Shown: in pieces, positions 37,901 to 49,900 of the stretch
Position numbering within the stretch: position 1 is the first letter of the stretch
Layout of the letters: each line of letters begins with the position of its first letter
Source of the DNA: Anthopleura xanthogrammica
Taxonomy: Eukaryota; Cnidaria; Anthozoa; Actiniaria; Actiniidae
Assembly (NCBI GenBank): GCA_964019055.1
Contig: OZ025213.1
Coordinates: 8,482,472-8,546,471 of the forward strand
DNA: 64,000 nucleotides
Direction: 5' to 3'
The notes under the pieces: generated by a model
What the model was told of the DNA's origin: nothing
Seen by the model: the letters and a program-made list of their open reading frames with translations, nothing else
Databases searched by the model: none
Program-made: the position numbers and the translations under genes

Positions 37901-40900
37901 TTTGTCCCAGAATCCATTGTGCCACTATTATAAGTTGCAACCAATCTTTATTTGAACTTCGATCAATTCGGAGAGGCAAATATGATTACATAATTGTTGG
38001 ATAGTAACAAAAATCGAATTGGAATTTTGGCATTTGGGTTTTGCGGAGGCAGGAAAACCGGAGCCTGGAAAAACGTTAACCTTTAATTAAATGTAAAGAC
38101 AAACTCTTCTCACATGTGAAGCTGAGTGCAGAAATTGAGCCCTAGACTATTACTTCACTATACTACCCCTATGGGACCCTATATAGCTATAGATAATTAT
38201 GATCATGATGATCACACATCTGCATATTCAAAATACAACAAACCTTATCAAGGCAGGTAGCGCCTTGTGAGCACGGGTTGACAGCGCACTCATCAATGTC
38301 TATCTGGCATCTCTTTCCCATGAATCCCGCAGGGCATTCGCATCTGTATGACTCTTTCGTGTCAATACACTTGCCATTGTTATTACATGGGCTAGACATG
38401 CAGTCATTGACCTCTGCAAATCCAGATACATAAAAGCTCACACTTTGTTGATTATGGTTATGAAGACTTACTGAGCATTTCGTAAGCATTCCCACCCAGA
38501 CCGCACCTAAGCAGTAAGCCCATTAAGCTTTGCATGGCGTAATGGTTTTTTAATTACAAACCTTGTTCTCCAGGGGGCGATACGAGGTCTTGAATGGGAA
38601 AACATTATAGTCGAATTAAAGAGATGCGACTTTCCTAGTGAAAAATCTTGTCTTCAATACAGTAATCAGTAAATTTTGCCAGATACCCCGTGTTCTTTCC
38701 TAGTAGACTGCACTTGGTAAAGGTCAAAATATTTGAAAATACCAACAGAATTTTTATACATATCATACTTCGTAATTCCATGAAAGAAAAAAAGAAGAAA
38801 AACTGCGTTGCCTTACCAAAGCAGCTAGAGGACGAGTCAGCACCGGTTCCATATGTAGATAGTCTTCCGGGGCATGGAAGACATGTTGTTTGTCCAAGTT
38901 GAGTTTGATATGTCCCTAAGGGGCATGGGGTACAGGGCTCGACGCCGTTACTTGAAAACGTCCCTGGGGCACACTTCACTAAACAATACAATTAAAAATA
39001 TATGCATAAGATGCTGTAGCATACATCACCAACGTGAAGGGGTACACCCTACGGTACAGCTACAGGAAGCTAAAGCTTGTGAATATATCGCTTTAAAGAA
39101 ATGTAAAAATATGATTTATTGTCAACCACTTACATTTACTGTATATACACAAAAACCAAACTTGGACTGCCTGTGGGTAAAGCAATAATATGCCCAATAA
39201 AATTGTGGAATACCCAATCTGACTTACTTCCACAGTCTTCAAGTCTTGTTGATGCAGCAGCCACTGAGGTGGTTCCCGCGGGACACACGGTGCAGTTCTT
39301 GTTTCTCCTTTCGCTCGAGTAGGTTCCCGCGGGACACTGGAAGCAGACTGCGATGCCGGAACTCGAGAAGTAACCAGGACCGCACTCAGCTGTTGAGCGA
39401 TAATAAAAAGTTTTTAGATTGAGTGAACAATAGATAACTGTTGCTATCTTGTCTGTAGCTATTTTTTCCTTTATTCATCAATTCGCGCAGTCACACACTT
39501 TAATACCACTGCCTCATCCACACAAACACACACACACTCACAATGATATCAGTACAAGCTGTTATAGATAGCCTGAGGCGTTATGTTTTCCCATTTCAGA
39601 CCCCATCGCATTCTCTTCATGATGAGATTATTAATTTGTTCTAGTTTTATCCAATGCATATTCATATTCTGCACAAACAAATGGTACCCCAGGGAATGAC
39701 ACGCAATCTAAAATGGGAAAACATTATGCCCAAGGTAAAGAGGCTAGGTCTATTGTGTCTATTTACCTTGACATGAAGTAAAGTTCTCTTTTTTGTCGCC
39801 AAAGGTCCATGTTCCCAATGGGCACTTTTTGCACTCAAGAGCTCCTTCATCCGGCGAATATGATCCCTCGGGACATATGTCGCACTCTTCTTTGTCACTG
39901 TTGTAATGGGTACCAACTGGACAACGGACTACAAGAAGAATAAGAAACGGAATATTACAAACACACATGGTGCATTTGATTGGAAGCTAGAAATACTTGC
40001 TAGAAAGCGCGTGCGCATGATTTGTGAAGTTATATAAAGCACGGGTGAATTAGTAGAACACAAGTGTCTCAACGATCAAGCATCTCAATACATTAAAGAA
40101 CGTTTGACAATATAACAATGTGATTTAGCTGTTCATTAGTTCACATGAGAAAGTTAAAAATAAACTTCTAAAGATTTCCGTTGTTTGTTGTGATTGGATG
40201 GCGCCTAAAAAAGTTCTATTATTTTATTATTGTTAAGTGTGTACCGTTGTGTTCTCATAAAGCACACGCCCCAGAATCAATATTTAACAGGCAATGAAAT
40301 ATTGTTTACGTTTGTTTCTTCTACGAATTTTTTATAATTTACCGAGCTTTCGCACTTCTAGTGCATCTTCAGGGCGAAAAGTAGGTCTTACGATAATTCA
40401 AATTATTTCCCCCCCGAACTGATGCACTAGAAGTGCGAAAGCTCGGTAACTTATTAAAAATTCGTGAAAGAAACAAACGTAAACAATATGGTTATTCCTA
40501 CGTACAATAACATTTTAGACAGGTATATGACAGTTCAGTTTTTTTATAACGCTACAAGATATATATTGATACGTACTGCATTTGGTGATATCTCCCTTTT
40601 TTTTATTGCAACCACCTGGTCCATAAAATGGCTGAAGCTCCTGTTTCGTGCATTTTCTCACTACGGCACCTTCCTCCGAGCAATAGGCCTCAGTGTGCTT
40701 TAGATTTAGCCTATCTACTCCACCGAGGTCTAGTCCTGTCTTGGCATTGAATGCGCCCCAATTGACGTTTCTCAAACTTGTGTATACTCCATCTCTTTTC
40801 TTCTCCACGTCTTGTTTGAAAATCTTGAACTTGTCTTGGTTGCCAAAGTCGTCGCTTCCCTTTTGAATGTGGCTCGACTTCTCAACATACTTTACTTCGA

Positions 40901-43900
40901 AGTACACCTAAAAACAGTAGAATATATAGACAATTGTGGATAGGAAAATAATAGTTACAATTTCCTATTTTAGCAATACACTGAATCAGCTTCTGGGCTT
41001 ATTAAAGTCAGGGCACGGCTAACTCACAGATCAAATTGGATTTTAGCTTGAATGTTAGGTATTGCGTAGGGAGGACAAATCAGAGAACCCAAAGAAAAAA
41101 TCCTCGAGTCGAGGGAGAGATCTAATAAAATCTACATTCCACCTTCTGTCATAGTCTTCATCACGCATGATTATTACCAATTGCATCATTAACATGATCA
41201 TCATGCATCATCATACATTATCACCAGTATCATCATCATCATCATAATGTATCATGCATCATCATCATCATCATGTATCATCATCATCATCATGTATCAT
41301 TATCATCATCATGTATCATCATATACCTTACCCTACTCCCGTGCGTCAAAAATTGTGTTCTTCTTCCAAAGTAGCGAAAGCAGGCAAAGATGTATGGAAA
41401 AAACATAAATTTTGCCTACGGCTCTTGATTTCAATATCTTTTTGAGTGTTCCACATGTACCAATGTACAGCCTTAGTCGAATTTTATCAGAGAACAGAAC
41501 ATAGCCAACCCTAATCTATTTGCTTTATATGATAGATTTTGTCGAACGAAAAAAGTGAGAAAAATCGAAATTGTTATGAGAGTTTTGGATAAATTTAGAA
41601 AGAGATCAGTCTTTTCGATATTTTTTTTGTGTGTAAACTCTCCCTAATCCCCTCTCGGTCACTACATTTCGAGGACAAAATTCGTACTTTACGAGCACGG
41701 TGACCTATCTTTTATATTTCAGTAAATCAATACGGAATAGGTTTACCATAATATATCTTAATGTCCAGTTTTCGAGATATTCTCAAAAAAATACTGCGGA
41801 AAACTGTTTCCAGATCGATAATAGGGAGCACATCGAAGTTGAAAAATCCCTATTTTTTACAACGACTGCATTTTCTGGAAAATTTTCATCATCCAACTGT
41901 TGCTTTGCTTCATAAAAGAAAGAATAACGCTAATATTTTAATGTTAGCAATGACTTCCTGAGAGTGCTGGGGCCTTTTGTTCAATTCTCATGATTCGAAA
42001 ATGTCTTTCACACGACCCCAAAAATGCCATAAATTACCGTCATCTACCGCCAAAACGAGCACGGTGATCCCACTTTTTTATTTTATTTTTGGAATGAGTA
42101 GCATTAACTAAATAACTGTGCGAAGTTTTATTAAAATTCTATGTTCGGATCTATTACTACGGAATTACCTTAAGCAACCTCCCTCGTGCATCCAGAACTG
42201 GATATACGCACGCTAAGCATTGACCATTCCCTTAGTATCATCATCATCATCGCCATCACCATTATATATCAACATAATGCACCATCATCACTATCGTGCA
42301 TCATTACCATTACCATTTTACCTGGCGAGTATTAGCGCTTCGTTTTCTTCTTGCACTTGCGTCAACTTCTCCGCAGTAGATTTTGACATTTTGAGCCTTG
42401 CATTGGTCGTTAAATAGGCAGAAGAACGGAGGAGCATTGGGAGGAGACAAAATAGTTACAAAGCCTTTCTTTAGTTCCGTCTGTACGTTGGGATCGTTAC
42501 AATCGCCCTTGAAGTAGAACTGTGGTAGTAGTCTTATACTTGCTTGTGTCGGATTTTCTCGTTCTAAGAAGAACAGGCAAACAAGGCTTGATATATATTT
42601 TTCTTTTGGAAATATTTATTGGTTTACTCTAAAGGGCAATTCTGGCTCAATTGCCACACGCCTTTCCCAAAAAGTATACACTAATTTTTGGTTAAAATAA
42701 AAACATTTCCTGGTTCTCCGTAGTCTCCTTTGCAGCCGTCAGTTAGTGTCGTTGTGCCAGATCCTCCTGGACCCTCTCCAAAACGGCTGCTCACTCGAGT
42801 ACAACTCAGTTTTGACCAATAATAATTGAGGTTCCAATTTCCGGAAATCCTGACTATAGATTGATGGACCTTTCAAGTGGGGAAGGCCCAGGAGGATCTG
42901 GGTGGGACCGACATTAACTGACGGCTGCGAAGGAGAGCAGGTTCTTCGCCATTAATCGGCATTCATCAACCAAAGAGCGCCCGACGTCATAAACACGCTA
43001 TTTGACTTACTTGAACAGTCAGGCCAAGGTAGCCTTGGGTCGTAATCGTCACCTGGCAATGCATAAGTATTCCACTTTCCTTTTGAACAGCTGTATGAAA
43101 TAGCGGGTTTGTAGACGAAATCGTATGTGTCTCTGCATGCTACTGTACAACCTAAGGCAACGCCATAATCGATGCACCTTGCTGCACCATTCTTTGGTGA
43201 CTTGAAAGGACTGCACTCGGGCACTGAAAAGGTAAAGAGATTTGTGAGCAACATTTTAGAAGGTGAAAGTAAATCCAGTCTAGATAGTTAAAGGGGTACT
43301 AGATGGAAAAAGTATTAGTTAGAGGAATGCCATGCAGAGGATTTAACAACAAAGAGATTTAAGTATACCAGCATCTAAAAGAAAAAAGACAATACAAGAC
43401 AGGAAGGAGGGCAATGGAGAGAGAAAAAAGAAAAAAGTTATGTAAAAAGGTGTCGGAGAAGAGCTAGATTTGTCCAAAATGTAAACAAGCTATAATTCGG
43501 GACACTTGTACTCACCCTTAAGTTTGATAAAGAAAGAACAGTTCACATAAGTATTGAGAGCTTGGTCTTTGACTGTATACTCAATGGAATAGCTCCCTGG
43601 TGCCACCACCTCAGACCCCATCCTGATGCTCGGTTGAACATTTGGAGGGATACCAGAATTGTCCGTACAATTGGGTCGTTGCCAACGAAGTCGAAAGTTG
43701 GAGGACTTTGTGACAAGCATTTCTTTACTCTCGGGGCAAAAGTGACAGGATGGAGGTTCTGTATCTGAAAAACAAGAGTGGATATCGTCTTATCAATTGT
43801 TTCAGCCTACATGACCTGGTTATCTAGTGTGAATGTGTTTGGTTTGAAAAACCAGTATTCATATTTGACAAATAATTTAATACTCGAACGCACGAGACGA

Positions 43901-46900
43901 ACGCACTTTTGCATTCACATTTGCGTTGTTGCCGAAAGAGTTTTTTTAAGAAATCTTCCTGGCAACTTATTGGCAACACCGGCAACGTCGATGGCAATAG
44001 CCGCTTGGCGGAGCTGATATGCACGGTGCATTTTGTTATGGCTTTGAGATTTACAATTGTCATCCATTTTTCATCCAGTGGCTAAAAATGATCAGTGAGC
44101 AGCACGCTAGCAGTTATTGCTGTTTTCTCATATATTGTAGTCAGAACTACTTCAAAGACTTACCAAGGACTTCCACTGTAAAGTCACATTTTTCAGTATT
44201 ATTATCCAGGTCGGTAACATGGTACACGATGGTATTTTTACCAATTTCTAGCAACTTTGGCAAGTCTGGGCTGGTCTCTTTTTGGTTGATCGTCATGGAG
44301 ACAGAAAACACCTCCTTGGTAACCCCAGGAGCTCCAGCTCGGAGCGAGTTGTCATTAAAGCTAAACTTCCAAGACACAGATGCTGTCTTCTTGCCTTTGT
44401 CATTTGAAACTTGTTTATTTGACGAGCAATTTAACTCTGGAGCTTTGTAGTCTACATAACAGAGTTAAAAATATATATAATTCAAACAGCTAAAATAACC
44501 GTTATTGTGTATACGAAAATCGTTGTGTGCCTTTATAAGTCACGCGCTTCCAACAATTCAGAATGCAGTATTTATACAATTATTTTACAATGAAGAAATA
44601 GAAAACAAGCGGGGATTTGCAGAACTTAAGAGGAGGCTTAGGAGCAGCAAGACTCGTAGAGGAGTGCTTTTCAAACTTTTTGAGTGTTCTGACAATCCCA
44701 AAGCTTATTACAGGACACAAACACTTAGCGTGTATACAGTACTGCTTGATCGAATCACAGAAACATCAAAAGTGCACTATATAAAGAAGTAAACAGTAAA
44801 CAAATAAACGAAGTAATAATACTCAAGGGAAGTGACACATTTTAAAATGGAAAATTCATCAGTACCTTTACATACACGCGGCTCTCCGGTCCACGTGCCC
44901 GTTTTATAATCACAAATACGAGGATTGGTTGTATCATAGATTGTGCCCGGAGACATATGGTATCCAGGGGGGCAATTGTGCTTGCATTCCCTATCAAACT
45001 TTTGGTCTTTCTCGTCGCATTGGTAGTCTGTAGATGTGTAGTGGCCAATGGAAACTTTTGGTAACTTTTCGCAGCGAACCTCTGTGAATTAGAAATTGCA
45101 ATGTTGTCATCGAACTGCATGTGCGCTAAGACTACTGAGAGTATTTAGCATATTTCAGCATCAAAGAGCACCAGCGTTGCACACATTATTGTATAGAGCT
45201 TTGTTACAAGCGTCAATTTCATATTTACGTCTTGCCTTGTGTATGCCCTAAACATTTGCACGTTGAGAAATACATGTTGCATGCAGAAATTCCATTGCAA
45301 CTTATATCGCACAGAAAAATGTTGCAAGTTGCAGGAAGTTGAAGATAGTTCTAATTGAAGAGACAAATGGCGAGAGCGTAAGTTTACGCATCATACACAT
45401 AAAGCTCATACGACCTGTATAAGGAGTGAACTGAAGAAGAAAACGAAACACCTTATAAAAATCTTGTAAATGTACTGACGTTTCCGACGTTAGTCCTTCG
45501 TGTTTTACCCCTACGAAGGACTAACACGGTCCGAAGCGCCAGTACATCCGTAACTCGTTTTCTTTACAGGATATTTCAAGTTTCCTTATTTATTAACTTG
45601 TTGTATCCAGCACTTCTACGCAATCCCAACTAGTTTTAAACCGCTCAGTAGCCATTATTAACCGGTATCAATAGTCCCCTTCACAGTTCCCTGCTGAAGA
45701 AGCCGGGTATTTGCAGCAAATTGAGATCAACGGTGAGCTTACGATGATAGATACTTTTTTTAAACACCAGGACAATTATTCACATGTCTCTATATGATTG
45801 CAAGCTCACCGTTAGTTTCGCTTCGATGTACAGGCCCGGGTATCTTTCAAGACGGCGCAAGGAACTTGGAAGGGGACTATTATGAAACACAATTTAAAAA
45901 AGTTGAGAAATCCCCACCCAATGGCCTATTCCATAAAACAAACTTACCAGTACACGTTGCAGGTGTTCCTGACCACATTCCATCAATGCCACAGGTTCTG
46001 ACAAGATCTCCACTGGATCTATAACCTCTTGAGCAGTTGAAATGACAAGTAACATTGAAGATGTTCGATGAAACTTTGATTCCATTCTTATCAAAGCATT
46101 TACCATTTGGATCGTCGGCTTTCTCGACGTTTAAAGAGTCGCAGGTGATTGCTGGGAAATCAACCAACCACTAATTAAGAAAATAATTCACCAGCCAACT
46201 AAAGGACCGACCGACCTACCGAATGACCAATCGAATCAAATCATTTGCCTCAATTGTCGGTTTGTCGTTCGGTTCATTATGTTAACTTGGTTTGTATTTT
46301 GGTTTGTCGGTACGTCTGTCTCTACGGTTTATCAGTCATACAGTCAATTAATCAGTTCACTCTTGAGGGCCACCATGATTAACGAAATGTTGTTTAGGCC
46401 TTTCCCTCATTAAATATAGTTATCATTATTATCATCATTATCATAATCTTCATTCCATCATCTATTCACTCCCTCAAAGTAGTTCATCTATTTTTTCTTC
46501 CTTTCATTAATTCAATAGCGAAGTTCCCGCTTTCGGCCCGCGCGGCGCGTGCGAGTGGAGCAACATATTGAAGGTGACTGGCTACTCTTAGAAAAAAAAA
46601 TTAACTTTTTTCTTAAACTCCAATCTCATAAAGTGATATCTAATGCTGATCCCGAATATATGGGGGGAAAATGGGGTTGCCCCAAGCTCGTTTTCGAGAT
46701 AAACAACATTTAATGGATGCCTACGTGCGAAATTTTGAAGCAAAAATTTGTCTCATCTGAAGAGATCAGAAAATATATTACAACTCATAAGATAATAGTT
46801 CTTTGCAGACTATATAACTGCGCAAATGCCGGCGAGTAATGCCGGCGAGTGAATCATTCTGCCATACCTCGTGGATATTTTCGACAAAAAAAAACAACAA

Positions 46901-49900
46901 AGAAATACCTTGATTTGTCATATTTCGTCCTTTCAGTATTCTCAAAAAATCTCATTTTTTCATGCTTTAGAAAAAATCAACTTTTTGAAAAAAAATTGAT
47001 ATAACATAGATTTTTAGAAGTTCTTTCAACTAATCTTATAAAAAAGAATCCCGTCTAAAGTTCAAAACGTGTATGGTCCCTCAATATATTTTTTTTATTT
47101 AATCATATTCTTTCTCCTAGTTTTATTCAATTCAAGAGCCGATAAACGGCTCATCGTGGAAGATCACACTAAGATACTTAATTATTAACAATATTCGCTA
47201 ACTCGCTAACTCGCTAACTCGCTAACTCGCTAACTCGCTAACTCGCTAACTCGCTAACTCGCTAACTCGCTAACTCAGTCAGTCAGTCAGTCAGTCAGTC
47301 AGTCAGTCAGTCAGGCAGGCAGGCAGTCAGTCAGTCAGTCAGCATGGTTGATTTTATTATAGTTAATATAGTTAATATTACAATAGGTGGTTCCTATGTA
47401 CACCACTAACCTGTACAAGTAACCGGAGTGCCGCTCCAAATGACCTTAGTGTTATCTTTAGGATTAACAATGCAGTGTCTTGTAGCATCTCCCAACAACC
47501 GATACCCCTCGTTACATTCAAACGAACACTCGCTACCCAACGGTAATTTACAGCTCCCTTTGATAGATCCGTGCAGCGGATCAACTAAAGTGGCACAGTC
47601 TATTGCTGTGAAGAAGAAAAGATTAATAAAGTGAATTTATTATTGAATTGGGATTTACACAGTGAACTCTGATCCCATGTTCACTCTCTCAGGTCTGATC
47701 GATCATGAGTTATTGGGTCTATGGTCCCTGTGAAATATTCCCTGTATTCTTTCGTGCATTTGAAAAAGTCTTGTTATTTAGTTGGCTTAGGAATTGTGCA
47801 CGGCAAATTCCGATTCAAAACTCTGCCGGGAAACAGAAACAACTTCGTTGAAGCCTTAGCTAGCCCTCCCCCCCCCCCCCCAAAGTTAACGTCGCTACGA
47901 AGAAAGTCGGCGAGATTGATGAACAGAGTTCTCGCTAACCAGCGAAAGCAAAGAAATCTAGAACCAAATAGAACTGTACAAACTGTGCCTGACGACTCGT
48001 GCTGCCAGCATTCGCTAGTTTTGCATCTGTTAAGGCATCTTGAGCGTTTCGAGGAGCAGTTGTTCATCTTTCTGAAGTAAGTTATCTTTGCTGGTGGCGG
48101 TGGTGGACAGCAAAACCAAAACTCGGCTTCTCGCGACGCTCCCAACGACGTTGTGCAATAAGGCATGTATGTAGAGTTCCTTTATACAGCTCCGTGCTAA
48201 TTAATTATGCAGTGAGAATATAATTGTACTTACGTATGCATGGTTGCAGGTTCTGCGGGGTTCCATAATATCCTGGCATACACTTGCAATCAAGGTAGGA
48301 TGTACTTTTATGCTTAGCGTGCGTCGAAAAATCTGGACATTTTGTACACTCATCGGCACCTTCCATAATCTTGTACGTCCCGGGTGGACAAGCTATTGAA
48401 AAGAAAAAGGAAACACCGAAAAGGTTATTGTTTTAGATTGTTTCACATTGTCATGCGATAAGAATTAATGTTAATTTACCCAAATTGAATTATTTTGCCT
48501 CAGGCACGTTTAAAATCTCTATTTAAAGTATATTTCAGTGAGATATACTCAAAAATATCAAATATTCTATCATGTTAAGCCTTTGAAGTTTCGTCGGCCA
48601 TGTTTGTGTCCTTCAGTGAAGCTCAAGGACGATGGCCGCTGCGTACATTTCGCATACCTAAAACCACATCATGTTTGCTTGTCCATAATTCCGCAACGAA
48701 ATGATATACAGGTCTTGAAAATGAACATGTATATGTATTTTTGAACGCTTTGAAAGATTATGAAACCATTATTCTATTACATGGCGAAATTACGCTTTTG
48801 AAATTGATGATGGCGTAGGCGAAAGCCAGCAATACGGTACGGCAACGGTACGGCATTGACTTGCAGTACGTACATGGATGTTAAGGCATTGGAATGGTCC
48901 ATTAATTCTCATCTAGTAATTTACAGCGCATAGTTACGGCTGTGCGCTATTATTTATTTTATTTTGTTCTACTAACCCTTGCAGTCTCCACGTGCACCAG
49001 AGCCTGACATTCCTGCTGGGCATGCGCACTTATGGTCACCATATACCAGTCCACATGCGCACTTTGCTTGTCCATCACACTGATGTTTACACATGGAAGG
49101 ATCAAGGTCGACAGTTTCCCATTTTTTCTGGTAAGGATCTAATTGAATAAAAGAGATATATCGAAATGAGTGGAATCTCATTGGCCCACCTATTAATTAA
49201 TCAATCAATCAATCTCTCCTCTCCTCTCCTCTCCTCTCATCTCTTCTTAACCGCCACCCGGTTGGCTCAGTAGGTTGAGCATCAGGCTTTCGTGTGGGAG
49301 GTCGTGGTTCGAGGTCCGACTGGACCAACACTCAGGGTGTTAAAACAACTGAAGAAAAGTGCTACCTTTGTAATATCCACGTAAAATGGCTCCACACTAC
49401 CTTACCATGCATCCGAGGGACGTAAAAGAACCACTGACGACCACTAAAGAAACACTGGTAGTCACCACCCTCAGTGTCTAGCATTTACTAATGATTTGCT
49501 AATGGGTTGATTAAGGGATGGGGATGGGGATTTTGAGGGGGTTGGAAATTGGTACAATGTACCTAGAAGGGGGACCCTGTGTCCTATTGTACAACACCAG
49601 CCGGCGGGCAAAATCTCAGATAACTTCCATTCTCTTCTCTCCACTTTTTTTACTGGGAGGGGAATGTCATATCAAAATCTTCTTGATCGAACCATCATTA
49701 CCTCCTCTGATGTAAGTAGCAAGCTCTCCAAACTGGTCAAAATTCTTAAGATGAAATGCATAATCTCGACCAGGCGTCTGGCCAGCTACCAGTTTTTGGA
49801 GGTTTCCAAAGTGGACAGGACCGACACCGATGGCAAATATCTCTGCTTTGTTATCAATCAGCTTCCTTGCTAAACCAGTAGGGTCTTTATCATAATAGGG

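Noticed and set aside
49250..49330. Functional tRNA gene
   Set aside because: A and B boxes are present but the B box has an extra base and no cloverleaf or 3' terminator is seen; a SINE is more likely.
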